The notes under the pieces are model-generated. The model did not search any database. It had not been told where the DNA came from and worked only from the letters and a program-made list of their open reading frames with translations. A stretch of DNA of 64,000 bases, from assembly GCA_963674665.2 (NCBI GenBank), contig CAXXPL010000009.1:1116001-1180000 (forward strand). Direction: 5' to 3'. How positions within the stretch are numbered: the first letter of the stretch is position 1; each line of letters starts with the position of its first letter. Below, piece by piece: positions 42,200 to 50,815 of the stretch. The position numbers and the translations under genes were made by a program. This stretch comes from G963674665 sp963674665 (GTDB lineage Bacteria > Desulfobacterota > Desulfovibrionia > Desulfovibrionales > Desulfovibrionaceae).

Positions 42200-43135
42200 T
42201 CAAATCAGCCCGAGCAAGGCCAGAAGCAGCATGGAGGCCGGGTAGTAGCTGGCGCGGTTGAACAGCGCCGAGGCCTGAGGGCGCGCCTGGGTCCGCACCA
42301 GTCTCCAGGCCGGGACGATGGTGAGCCATGCGCCCAGGGGCAGCCCGAGGAGCAGCCAGGCCGGGTGCAGCGAAAGGGGCGAGGCGAGGAACAGGGGGAC
42401 GCTCAGCACCAGGCTCAGGGCCAGGGTGGTGATGGCCAGTCCGCTGGCCAGGCGCTGGCCAAGGGCGACGGGCACGGTACAGGCGCCCTGGGCGCTGTCC
42501 AGTTCGATGTCGTGCCAGTCCGCCGCGATATTCTGCCCCCCCACTTCCCAGAAGAACACCCAGAGAAAGAGCAGCAGCATGAACCAGGCAGCTGGCTCGT
42601 GATCCACGGCCAGCACCGCGGCCATGGGGCCCAGGGTCTTGACCACGCCGTTGACCAGCACCCGCAGCCAGGTGACGTGCAGCAGCTTGCAGTATGCCGT
42701 CTCCAGCACCACCCCCAGGAGCAGCAGCCCGGCGCACACGGGGTTGAGTAGCCAGGCGCCGATGAACGATATCGCCCCCCAGAATGTGGCCCAGACAATG
42801 GCCTGGCGCAGGGAGAGGTACCCCTTGGCAAGGGGGTGGCGGGTGAACACCGCATCCAGGTATCCGGCGGAGTGTTCGTCCGGCGTGTCCTGGTGCGGAA
42901 AGAGTTCCTTGTCCGTGCCGAAGTCCACGATGTCGTTCACCGCGTAAACCGCGGTGTATCCGGCGAACACGGTGAGCAGCCCCAGCAGGACGATGCCGAG
43001 GCTGGGAAACCCTCCGAGCCAGAGCAGCATGGCCACGATGGGAGTGGCCAGATCCAGGATCCCGTGGGGAGTCCGGGACAGGGCCAGGTAAAGTCTGAGG
43101 TTGCAGTGTCCCCTGTCGATTGTCGAAGAGTGCAT
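42200..43135 (-). CDS. UbiA-family prenyltransferase
   Basis: A 311-residue integral membrane protein with about eight or nine hydrophobic segments. The first aspartate motif is VNDIVDFGTDKE (about residue 67) and the second is ADWHDIELDSAQG (about 205), the two magnesium-diphosphate sites of UbiA enzymes that add polyprenyl chains to aromatic rings. It lies downstream of cydAB and a UbiE/MenG-like gene, which favours menaquinone synthesis (MenA- or MqnP-like) over heme O or chlorophyll roles. The exact substrate is not proven by sequence. Confidence 0.85.
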   Translation of the reverse strand: MHSSTIDRGHCNLRLYLALSRTPHGILDLATPIVAMLLWLGGFPSLGIVLLGLLTVFAGYTAVYAVNDIVDFGTDKELFPHQDTPDEHSAGYLDAVFTRHPLAKGYLSLRQAIVWATFWGAISFIGAWLLNPVCAGLLLLGVVLETAYCKLLHVTWLRVLVNGVVKTLGPMAAVLAVDHEPAAWFMLLLFLWVFFWEVGGQNIAADWHDIELDSAQGACTVPVALGQRLASGLAITTLALSLVLSVPLFLASPLSLHPAWLLLGLPLGAWLTIVPAWRLVRTQARPQASALFNRASYYPASMLLLALLGLI

Positions 43136-43239
43136 GGAGTCCCTTGAAGCATGTCTTCCAGCCGCCAGTGTTCGGGTGAAAAAAGCGTGGCGGATGGCTG
43201 TGTTGTCATCAATCTACACTGAAAAAGCATGGAGTCAAA

Positions 43240-44247
43240 TCAATCCTCCTGCGCCTCCCCGGTGTTCGAGCGGAACACCCTGTACTGGTACAGGTTGTAG
43301 AGGATTAGCAGGGGCAGCAGCGTTCCCACCACCTTGAGCATGATCTCCAGCATCTCCGGCGGGGAGGCTGCCTGCTCCAGGGTCAGGGAAGGCGGCACGA
43401 TGTTGGGGTACAGGGCCATGGCAAAGGAGCACATGCTGAAGAGCACGGTCAACCCGGTGTAGATGAGTGGCTGCAGCGTGGGGTTGTCGTTGTCCATGCG
43501 CAGCCGCCAGAACAGCAGCACCAGCGAAGCGATGGCCAGGATCAGCAGCAACATGGGCAGAGGCGTGAACAGCCCGCTTGAAAGGTGCTTCATGCCCGAG
43601 GTCAGGGTGATGAAGGTCAGGGTGACCGCGAGGCACAGCACCGAGCCCCAGGCCGAGGCCTTGGTCCAGACGAGTACGAATCCGCGCAGCAGCCCCTGCG
43701 TCTTGAGCAGCAGCCAGCACCCCCCGAGCAGAAGGAACGCGAACACCAGGGTTACGGCCAGGATCAGGGAAAAGGGCGTGAGCCAGTCCATGACGTTGCC
43801 CGAGAACTCGCCGTTTCGCAGGGGAATGCCCTGGACAACGCCGGCCAGGATCAGGCCGAGGCAGATCGTGGTCATAAAGCTGCCCAGGGCCAGGAGCCAG
43901 CCCACCAGGGGCTTGTTCGTGGCCTCTGCGCGGTACTCCAACGCCACGCCCCGCAGCATGAAGGAGAAGAGCAGGGCGCTCACCGGTATGTACAGGGGGG
44001 TGAGCACGCTGCCGTATACCCCGGGAAAGGCGCCGAAGAGCACGCCCCCGGCTATGACGAGCCAGGTCTGATTGGCGTGCCAGACGCTCTCGATGCTGTG
44101 GACCATGGTGCCCCGGTACTCCTCGTCCCGGGTCAGGGCCAGAAGCATGCCCACGCCCAGGTCGAACCCGTCGGTCCAGACATAGAGGAACAGAAGCACC
44201 GCCAGCAGCAGAAACCATATGTCGGCCAGTGTCACGCTTTCAAGCAT
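43240..44247 (-). CDS. cydB: Cytochrome bd oxidase subunit II
   Basis: A 335-residue protein with about eight or nine membrane segments. YVWTDGFDLGVGML near the N-terminus and SIESVWHANQTWLVIAGGVL are the subunit II hallmarks. A ribosome site AAGGAC precedes the ATG. It follows cydA after a gap of 229 bases, longer than usual for this pair. It supports the heme-bearing subunit I in quinol-dependent oxygen reduction, which in a sulfate reducer most likely serves oxygen defence. Confidence 0.95.
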   Translation of the reverse strand: MLESVTLADIWFLLLAVLLFLYVWTDGFDLGVGMLLALTRDEEYRGTMVHSIESVWHANQTWLVIAGGVLFGAFPGVYGSVLTPLYIPVSALLFSFMLRGVALEYRAEATNKPLVGWLLALGSFMTTICLGLILAGVVQGIPLRNGEFSGNVMDWLTPFSLILAVTLVFAFLLLGGCWLLLKTQGLLRGFVLVWTKASAWGSVLCLAVTLTFITLTSGMKHLSSGLFTPLPMLLLILAIASLVLLFWRLRMDNDNPTLQPLIYTGLTVLFSMCSFAMALYPNIVPPSLTLEQAASPPEMLEIMLKVVGTLLPLLILYNLYQYRVFRSNTGEAQED

Positions 44248-44476
44248 TGTCCTTGCCTCACTTGTTAGGGAAGCTCCGCATAATTGCCCGCGGGCTTTGT
44301 TGCTGCGGAAAAGGCAAATCCTCGTGTATTTCTAACTACTCGTCAGCCTTGCCTTTCCCTTGCGCCTCGCCAGTGAACAATTTCACAGCACTTCCTAAAA
44401 ATGTGATTAATCAGCGTTTCCTTAGAACATCACACCCGTGGTTTGAGTGGTTTATTGCATATTATGGGAAAGGCGT
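44248..44476. other. cydA-cydB spacer
   Basis: No gene of useful size; no CydX-like small membrane peptide was found on the minus strand. The long gap suggests an extra promoter for cydB or an RNA element, but none was recognised. Confidence 0.4.
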
Positions 44477-45949
44477 TCAATACCCGTTGTTTTCCGCCAA
44501 TTCGGGGCCCTTCCTGAGAATGCGCACGGCAAAGAATAGGAACACCAGAGAGAGAATGGAGTAGGCCGCGATGTATGCGACGATGGTGCCGCCCACCACT
44601 CCGGCGGGTAGGTTGGACACGCCCTCCGAGGTGCGGATGAGCCCGTAGGCCACCCAGGGCTGGCGCCCCACCTCACGGGTGATCCAGCCCAACTCCACCG
44701 CCAGCACCGCCAGGGGGGCCATGATGATCCAGGCGCGCAGCAGCCAGGGCCAGAGCTTCTCCCTGCTGAACATGGGTACTGGTTGTTGGGGCGCTTTCTT
44801 CTCTTCTTCCTCTTCTTCTCCGCTCCCTTCATCCATGGAAGGAGCCGGCGGTGCCTGGGCCTCCGGCGTCTTGAGGAACTCGGGCCGCAGCCAGCCCTTT
44901 TTCCAAACCCAGACCGTGACCAGGGCCAGGAACACCATGGCGAATCCGATACCCACCATTGCCCGGAAGGCATAGAAGATGATCACGATGGGGGGGCGGT
45001 CCTCCTTGGGAAAGTCCTTGAGCCCCTTGACCTGGCCGGTGAAACTGTGGGTGATGAGCAGGCTCAACCCGTAGGGGATGGGGATCTGGAAGAGGTTGGT
45101 CTCGTTCTCCGGGTCGGGCCTGGCCAGCATGTTCCAGGGTGCGCCCTCACCCTCGGGGTTGGTGTCCCAGTGCGCCTCGATGGCGGCCACCTTGGCTGGT
45201 TGCAGGCGGCCGATCTCCTGGCCGTTGATGTCGCCGATAAGTGCCTGCAGAGGGGCGATGAGCAGCATGGCCGCCGCCGCAACTTTGAAGGAAGTGGCAA
45301 AGAACGTGGTGTGGCGCTCTTTGAGCAGGTACCAGGCGCTTACCGCGCCTATGGCGAAGAACGCGGTCTCCAGGCAGGCCACGTACATGTGCGCAAAGGC
45401 GAACCAGAGGTCGGGGTTGAAGGTGGCGGCCCACCAGTCGGTCACCTGGAAGGTGCCGTCCACCATCCGCCCTCCGGCCGGGGTCTGCATCCAGGAGTTG
45501 GCCACCATGATCCAGAAGGCCGAGAGCGAGGTGCCGAAGGCCACCATGATGGTGGAGAAGAAATGCACGAAGCGGTTCACCCGGTTCCAGCCAAAAGCCA
45601 TGATCCAGAGAAAGGCGGATTCCAGCATGAAGGCCATGGTGCCCTCGAAGCCCAAAATTTGGCCGAAAAAGTTGCCCACGCCGCGTGAAAACGGCCCCCA
45701 GTTGGTACCGAACTGGAATTCGAGGGGAATGCCGCTGACCACGCCCACGGCGAAACACAGGAGGAATAGCTTTGTCCAGAACTTGAAATGGTGGAGATAG
45801 ATTTCCTTTTTCGTGCGCAGCCATTGCGCCTCGAGAAAGACCAGGTACACGGACAGCCCGATGGTCAGAGGCGGCCACGTGATGTGAAACATGGTGGTCA
45901 GCGCGAACTGCAACCGGGCGAGGAATGTTGCGTCTGCCAGGAAGTCCAT
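44477..45949 (-). CDS. cydA: Cytochrome bd oxidase subunit I, short Q-loop type
   Basis: A 490-residue heme subunit after an AAGGAGA ribosome site. The high-spin heme histidine is in TMFHITWPPLTIGLSVYL, and GIPLEFQFGTNW, FEGTMAFMLESAFLWI and the methionine-bearing region follow. The quinol loop between TM6 and TM7 is short, as in the CIO-like class. A Glu/Lys-rich linker (EGSGEEEEEEKKAP, about residue 385) precedes the last membrane segments. It probably takes electrons from menaquinol. Confidence 0.96.
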   Translation of the reverse strand: MDFLADATFLARLQFALTTMFHITWPPLTIGLSVYLVFLEAQWLRTKKEIYLHHFKFWTKLFLLCFAVGVVSGIPLEFQFGTNWGPFSRGVGNFFGQILGFEGTMAFMLESAFLWIMAFGWNRVNRFVHFFSTIMVAFGTSLSAFWIMVANSWMQTPAGGRMVDGTFQVTDWWAATFNPDLWFAFAHMYVACLETAFFAIGAVSAWYLLKERHTTFFATSFKVAAAAMLLIAPLQALIGDINGQEIGRLQPAKVAAIEAHWDTNPEGEGAPWNMLARPDPENETNLFQIPIPYGLSLLITHSFTGQVKGLKDFPKEDRPPIVIIFYAFRAMVGIGFAMVFLALVTVWVWKKGWLRPEFLKTPEAQAPPAPSMDEGSGEEEEEEKKAPQQPVPMFSREKLWPWLLRAWIIMAPLAVLAVELGWITREVGRQPWVAYGLIRTSEGVSNLPAGVVGGTIVAYIAAYSILSLVFLFFAVRILRKGPELAENNGY

Positions 45950-45983
45950 CGTCTCTCCTTGGTTTTTTCACATGGGATATGTT

Positions 45984-46613
45984 TCAGCCGGAAATCTTGC
46001 GCGCCAGGCCCACGATGCCGAAGCGCGATTCCCGGTATCCCTCTTCCAACCGCAACCCGGCGTCACGCAGGGTGGCCTTGAACTCCGGGCCGTGGAACCT
46101 GTCCCTGGTGGGGTGCAGTACAATATGCCGCATAAACCAGTTGGCATACAGCGGCGGGAATATTTCCTCGAAAAAGAAGCAGCCGCCGGGTTTGAGCACG
46201 CGCCCCAACTCCCGGATGCCGCGTCTCCAGTCCTCGAGATGGTGGATGATGCCGAAGTTGAATGCCGCGTCCATGCTTCCGGTGACCACTGGGATTCTCT
46301 GCGCGTCGGCCTCGAGCAGCCTGAGTTTCGGGGTTCCGCCGTTCATGGACAACCTTTGCAGACGCCTGACCGCGCGCCGCAACATGTCGGGATCCACATC
46401 CAGGGCAACCATTGAGGCCGGGGAAAAGGCCCGCATCACCATCAGGGCTCCGGCTCCGTTGCCGCAGCCGATTTCGAGGAAGCGGGCATCTCCATTGTCC
46501 CGCATTACACCATGTTTGCGGGCAAGGCGCTTCCAAAAGAATACCTCGCGTTGCTGTACGACTTGACGCAATCTGCTGTTGCACCAGATGCGTTCCGGAA
46601 AATTGACGTTCAT
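45984..46613 (-). CDS. Class I SAM-dependent methyltransferase
   Basis: A 209-residue protein. The SAM loop is RFLEIGCGNGAGALMVMRA (about residue 45), strand 2 ends in VALDVDPDML, and the motif near strand 4 is NFGIIHHLEDWRRGI, all of the Methyltransf_11/25 type. It lies 34 bases upstream of cydA, probably in one transcript with it, and downstream of a UbiE/MenG-like gene. A role in quinone ring or lipid methylation is inferred from context only. Confidence 0.85.
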   Translation of the reverse strand: MNVNFPERIWCNSRLRQVVQQREVFFWKRLARKHGVMRDNGDARFLEIGCGNGAGALMVMRAFSPASMVALDVDPDMLRRAVRRLQRLSMNGGTPKLRLLEADAQRIPVVTGSMDAAFNFGIIHHLEDWRRGIRELGRVLKPGGCFFFEEIFPPLYANWFMRHIVLHPTRDRFHGPEFKATLRDAGLRLEEGYRESRFGIVGLARKISG

Positions 46614-46816
46614 TCAGTCCCCCATAAGAGACATATCACAAGACGTGCATCAGGAAAAGGCCATAAGGATATCTCCATGGATGTCACGACAATGATGAGT
46701 TGTATAACCCGCCAGGGCAATGATAATCGATAATTTCACGGGAACTTTTCCATGCAATGGAATGCACGCTCCCATGGTATGGGCCTTTTCCATTGTATTC
46801 TGACGGACAGCGTGGA
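46614..46816. other. Spacer between methyltransferase and UbiE-like genes
   Basis: 203 bases without a gene. A small palindrome TTCCAT-GCA-ATGGAA lies at about 46747-46762. A promoter for the downstream methyltransferase-cydAB group is possible here. Confidence 0.4.
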
Positions 46817-47533
46817 CTACCGATCCTTTTCCTTGCGTCCGTGAAATATCTTGGCCACCCCGAAGGTCAGGTTCCGGATCCCTGTCTCGGTGAATCCCGC
46901 TTCCCGGATTTCGGCCAGGAAAGCTGCATCCGTTGGAAAGGCGTCCACCGACTCCACCAGGTAGCTGTAAGCGTAGTCGGTCCTGGACAGCCAGTTCCCC
47001 ACCGGTGGGAGGATGTGGGCGAAATACCAGCGATACAGTTTTCCCAGCACCGGGTTCTCCGGGATGCCGAACTCCATGACCAGCACACCCCCACCGGGGC
47101 GGAGGGACCGGTGAATCTCCCGCAGCACCTGGACGCGCTCGTGAATGTTGCGGATGCCGAAGGCCATGGTGGCGGCGTCCACGCTGGCGTCGGCAAGGGG
47201 CAGTGCGCGGCAGTCCCCGCAGCTCAGGGACAGCCTGCCCTTGACCGGCTTGTCTCCGGTCTTGTCACGGGCCTTGCCCAGCATGGCCGGAGAGAAATCC
47301 ACACCCAGGACCCGCGAGCCCGGAGCCTGCCTGAGCAGTTCCAGGGCCACCTCGGCGGTGCCCACGGCGGCGTCCAGAAACAGCGGCGCTTCCCTTGTGG
47401 CGGCCATGTCCCGGGCCATGCGCGCAAGGACCTTGCGCCAGCCAACGTCCATGCGCAGGGACAGAAAGCTGTTTTGGAAATCGTAGGAAAAGGCGATGTT
47501 CTCGAACATCTCCCGAACCTGGTAGTCCCGCAT
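46817..47533 (-). CDS. Demethylmenaquinone/ubiquinone C-methyltransferase family protein
   Basis: The ATG at 47533 has GATGAGG six bases before it; another ATG at 47545 is in frame. The 238-residue product has MFENIAFSYDFQNSFLSLRM, LDAAVGTAEVALELLRQA (SAM loop), LSLSCGDCRALPLADASVDA and MAFGIRNIHERVQVLREIHR, the typical MenG/UbiE order. The last step of menaquinone synthesis is methylation of demethylmenaquinol by this family. Its neighbours, a UbiA-type prenyltransferase and the bd oxidase, fit a quinone role. Confidence 0.88.
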   Translation of the reverse strand: MRDYQVREMFENIAFSYDFQNSFLSLRMDVGWRKVLARMARDMAATREAPLFLDAAVGTAEVALELLRQAPGSRVLGVDFSPAMLGKARDKTGDKPVKGRLSLSCGDCRALPLADASVDAATMAFGIRNIHERVQVLREIHRSLRPGGGVLVMEFGIPENPVLGKLYRWYFAHILPPVGNWLSRTDYAYSYLVESVDAFPTDAAFLAEIREAGFTETGIRNLTFGVAKIFHGRKEKDR

Positions 47534-47710
47534 GACAAACCTCATCTACAGAGAGTCGGACAGCAAAATTCTTGATTGCAACGAAACAATCTACACGTGT
47601 TTGATGTGCAACTCAATGAGCAATCCTTGTAAAATTCGATTCTTTCATGCATGGCAGTATCCGGATGTACGAAAGGGAGGAATTTCATATGCAAACCCGG
47701 TCCGGGACAC

Positions 47711-48550
47711 ATGAGCATCATGACTGACAGGCACCTGGTTCTGGGGCTCGCCGCCGGGCTGCACTATGCCGACGTGCGCCCATTTGTGGCCTCGCTGCGG
47801 CACTGCCATCCGGCATCCGAGACGCAATGTGACTGCGTTCTCTTCATCTCGCCCAACACCACCGGGGTGGAGCGCATGCAAAGCCACGGTGTGCAGATCG
47901 TCCCCTTCGAGCGCCCCCGAGAGTTTGCGCACGTACCCTACAACGCCTGGCGCTATTTCCTCTACAGGGACTACCTGCTGGAGCGTTACGGATCGCATGC
48001 CGAAACGGATCACTGGGTCCTGATCAGCGACGTGCGGGACGTGGTGTTCCAGTGCGCCTTCTGGGAACACCCTTGGGGTGTGGGGCTCAACGTCACCTTG
48101 GAGGACGAGGGCATGCGCATCGGTGACTGCCCCTACATGTCGCGCTGGGCAGCCCATCATCTCGGCCAGGAAGCGCTCGATGCCATGGCTGGGGAGCGCA
48201 TATCCTGCTCCGGAACCACAGTTGCGCGTCCCCTGACGATGTTGGACTACCTGGAAAGACTCTGCCAGCGGTTGCTCCCGTACACTCCGGCGCCGCACAC
48301 CGCGGGGTACGATCAGGCCGTGCACAATCACATGCTGTACACGGGGATCGTCCGGCCGGTGTTCCGGCACGACAACTCCGGCCCCATTCTGACCCTGGGG
48401 TACAAACCCACGGAACCCCTGCGCGACGCCTCCGGTTATGTTCTCAACGACGCGGGGCAACCCGCCCGCATCGTGCATCAGTACGACCGCATGCCGACAC
48501 TGTTCAAGGAAATACGGCAGAGATACGGACAGGAAAGTCGGGGTAAATAA
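47711..48550 (+). CDS. Putative glycosyltransferase-like protein of unknown family
   Basis: The ATG at 47711 opens a 279-residue frame; a frame extension to 47651 lacks a ribosome site. Upstream, AAAGGGAGGAATTTCAT precedes an ATG at 47689 in another frame, giving a 12-codon peptide that ends within the second start codon (47720), so translation may be coupled. The product begins MTDRHLVLGLAAGLHYADVR and has SDVRDVVFQCAFWEHPWGVG, like the DxD-type nucleotide-sugar site of some glycosyltransferases. Histidine-rich VHNHMLYTG follows later. Its position at the edge of a glycan gene cluster supports that reading. Confidence 0.6.
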   Translation: MSIMTDRHLVLGLAAGLHYADVRPFVASLRHCHPASETQCDCVLFISPNTTGVERMQSHGVQIVPFERPREFAHVPYNAWRYFLYRDYLLERYGSHAETDHWVLISDVRDVVFQCAFWEHPWGVGLNVTLEDEGMRIGDCPYMSRWAAHHLGQEALDAMAGERISCSGTTVARPLTMLDYLERLCQRLLPYTPAPHTAGYDQAVHNHMLYTGIVRPVFRHDNSGPILTLGYKPTEPLRDASGYVLNDAGQPARIVHQYDRMPTLFKEIRQRYGQESRGK

Positions 48551-48559
48551 GGATCAATG

Positions 48560-48662
48560 AAAAGAATTGCCGGGGGAAATCCTTTACAAAGACCTTTGAT
48601 ATTGAAAGTTTTGCGGGAGGGGGTTCGGGGGAGGGAGCTTTTTCAAAAGCTCCCTCCCCCGA
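48560..48662. repeat. G/C-run hairpin of the dispersed family, strong terminator
   Basis: GGGGGAGGGAGCTTTT (48627-48642) and AAAAGCTCCCTCCCCC (48645-48660) form a 16-base perfect stem, preceded by GCCGGGGGAAATCCTTT and GGGAGGGGGTTCG. It separates two convergent genes. Confidence 0.85.
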
Positions 48663-48677
48663 AGAACTCTTGAAAAT

Positions 48678-50600
48678 TCAAATTGCTTGCAGCAGCCTTT
48701 GCAAAAACAAGAAGGCCGCGGGGTTCATGCGCTGATGGTGCAACATGACGCCGCACTCGCCGAGGGGCAGGGCGTTGGAAAAATCCTGGAGAATTCCCCG
48801 CAGCGCCTCTTGAGGGGTGTTTTCCTGCCGGGTGTGCAGATCCACGTGTACGGGCAGGAAGGCCATGCTGTCCCGAACATATGCCGAGCGGGGGCGTAGT
48901 TTGGTGTCGGCGGATACGCCCCTGAACCCCAGCTTTGGCAGCAACTCCAGGGAATCCTGGTCCATGCGGTTCCACGGAGGGGTGAAAATCGGAGTGAAGT
49001 CTTTGCCCATGATTGCGGCCAGGCGATCCCGCCCCTTGAGGAGATCGAGGTGCTTGTGTTTCGGCAGCCGGGCCGGGCCGAATTCGCATTTTTTACCGCA
49101 GGGTTCGTGATTCGCGTGCCGCCAGCCATGCTGCCCCCAGGTGAAGAGAGCGGACCCCCGGGACATGCGTTGCAGCTCGTGCCAGCGGTCAGCCCGAAGC
49201 CAGGCAGGGACCGCTGCCAGCATCAGGGGGTGCTCCAGCTCCAGGAAGAGCTCCAGTAGGCGTTGGATATTACCCCCCGGCACCGCGACGTCATCGGCGC
49301 GGAAATGGATATGCGCGTCCGGATACCGCGACCGCAGTGAGCGCAGCTTACTGAAGAAATTCTCCAACAGTTCCTTGGGGGCGTTGCCGTCCCTGCAGGG
49401 CTGGCACACCGTGTGGCGCACCGCTCCTCTCTGCTTGGGCTGTTCCAGGGATTCCAGGCAACGGGCGGTTTGCCGCGCGCCCTGCAGATTGACCCGCACT
49501 TCTGTTGGATGTTGTTGCAGGCCATCCAGGATCAATCCGGCAAGTGATTCCCCATCCAGATCGTCGGGGCGCAACACGCGCAACAATCCACACTCCTGCA
49601 GCAGTTCGGCCCGCATTCCCTGCTCCCTGTTCTGGCTGAACGGCAGCACCAGGCCAAAGGTGCGCGAGGCGAGCAGGTTCATGACTGTGTTATACCCCCC
49701 CAGGCTGATCGACAGGTCCGCTGCCGCCAGATAGGCCGGGAACCGCCGGGTGAAGCGGGCCACCCTGATCCAGGGGTGTGGCGCGGCTTCCCTGCACAGG
49801 GACTGGAACAGCGCCTCTTCCAGCAGGGGGCCGGTGAACAGGCACAGCCGCAGGCTTCGGTGTTGTCCGGCCAGGATGGCGCCTCGTAGCGCCCCTTGCA
49901 GCAAATCGCCTCCGACGCTGCCGCTCCCCGCGCTGGCAACCAGGAGCTTTTCGCCCGCAGCCAGACCCATCTCCGTGCGCAGGGCCTCTCCGGCCTCGGG
50001 CCGGGAGGCCTGGGCCACGTACCCGGTGTATGTAATCGGGGGGGTGATCCGCTCCATGCGTGAAAATGTCCGCCCCAATGCGATGAGGTCCGGGTCCGAG
50101 TGCACCATCACCAGGTCGAAGAGCGGGTTCAGGACCCGGAGCACCCGGTTTTCGTATTTTTCCCGATTCCTTTTCTCCACCAGGATGTCGCGCAGGCTGC
50201 AGACGGTGCGGCAATGGCCGAATTGGCCGGACCTGGCGGCTTCCAGGGCCGGGATGAGCTCGAAGGAGAACTGTCTGCGGCCAAAGGGAAACAGCTCCAC
50301 CATGAAGGTCTGCGGCTTGAATTCATGCAGCAGTTGGAGAAGGCGTTGGACACGCTCCTGGCGGATGTCGTCCAGATCGCGCCCCTCCTGGTCCTCGGTG
50401 GGCAAGAGCGTGGAGAAGTTCTCGTCCATACGCAAACCCGGGAGCTGTTCGTGACGGACATGGGGCGGGAAATCCGCGGGCGCTTCGGGCCCCCCTGTGA
50501 CCATGACCACCTCATGCCCATTCAGGGCGCGGGCGATCTCCAGGCTGCGGAAAAAATGCCCCATCCCGAGAACATGCTGGCAGTAAAGGAGAATTCTCAT
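48678..50600 (-). CDS. Fusion of a MurG-like glycosyltransferase and a polysaccharide-deacetylase-like domain
   Basis: A 640-residue protein. Residues 1-375 are a GT-B glycosyltransferase: MRILLYCQHVLGMGHFFRSL, KLLVASAGSGSVGGDLLQGA and DLSISLGGYNTVMNLLASRT with the nucleotide-sugar loop. Residues 400-640 resemble a polysaccharide deacetylase: IHFRADDVAVPGGNIQRLLE carries an Asp-Asp pair, WGQHGWRHANHE carries the histidines, and FTPPWNRMDQDSL follows. The two domains in one chain suggest sugar transfer and N-deacetylation of the same glycan. It lies after the histidine phosphatase gene, last in the glycan operon. The glycan is unknown. Confidence 0.8.
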   Translation of the reverse strand: MRILLYCQHVLGMGHFFRSLEIARALNGHEVVMVTGGPEAPADFPPHVRHEQLPGLRMDENFSTLLPTEDQEGRDLDDIRQERVQRLLQLLHEFKPQTFMVELFPFGRRQFSFELIPALEAARSGQFGHCRTVCSLRDILVEKRNREKYENRVLRVLNPLFDLVMVHSDPDLIALGRTFSRMERITPPITYTGYVAQASRPEAGEALRTEMGLAAGEKLLVASAGSGSVGGDLLQGALRGAILAGQHRSLRLCLFTGPLLEEALFQSLCREAAPHPWIRVARFTRRFPAYLAAADLSISLGGYNTVMNLLASRTFGLVLPFSQNREQGMRAELLQECGLLRVLRPDDLDGESLAGLILDGLQQHPTEVRVNLQGARQTARCLESLEQPKQRGAVRHTVCQPCRDGNAPKELLENFFSKLRSLRSRYPDAHIHFRADDVAVPGGNIQRLLELFLELEHPLMLAAVPAWLRADRWHELQRMSRGSALFTWGQHGWRHANHEPCGKKCEFGPARLPKHKHLDLLKGRDRLAAIMGKDFTPIFTPPWNRMDQDSLELLPKLGFRGVSADTKLRPRSAYVRDSMAFLPVHVDLHTRQENTPQEALRGILQDFSNALPLGECGVMLHHQRMNPAAFLFLQRLLQAI

Positions 50601-50620
50601 TTGCTTGTAAGAGTGAGGAG

Positions 50621-50815
50621 AGGAGGTGTGCGAGGGGGGATCCTTTGGGAAAAGGTTATCCCCCTCGCGCTCCTCCTATTCAAACTGTTATTGTTTCAAG
50701 TTTTGAGATGTATAATATTTGTTAATGCTTGTGGATCACAATTTAAAGCCTTTGGAAAGGGGGCTCGGGGGAAACCCTATTCTCGGAAAGATCTCCCCCC
50801 GGAAAAGCTATTTTT
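50621..50815. repeat. Two G/C-run hairpins of the dispersed family
   Basis: The first is GCGAGGGGGGAT...ATCCCCCTCGC (about 50630-50668) with outer AGGAGG/CCTCCT arms. The second, GGGGGCTCGGGGGAAACC...GATCTCCCCCC, lies at about 50757-50803. Both lie between the phosphatase stop and the start of the fusion gene, separated by an AT-rich tract with TATAAT-like sequence (TGTATAATA near 50710). Confidence 0.65.

Noticed and set aside
44248..44476. A CydX-like small subunit gene between cydA and cydB
   Set aside because: Minus-strand frames are quickly closed and none has a single hydrophobic helix after a ribosome site.
46747..46762. Palindrome TTCCAT-GCA-ATGGAA as an operator
   Set aside because: Six-base arms are too short to separate from chance, and position relative to a promoter is unclear.
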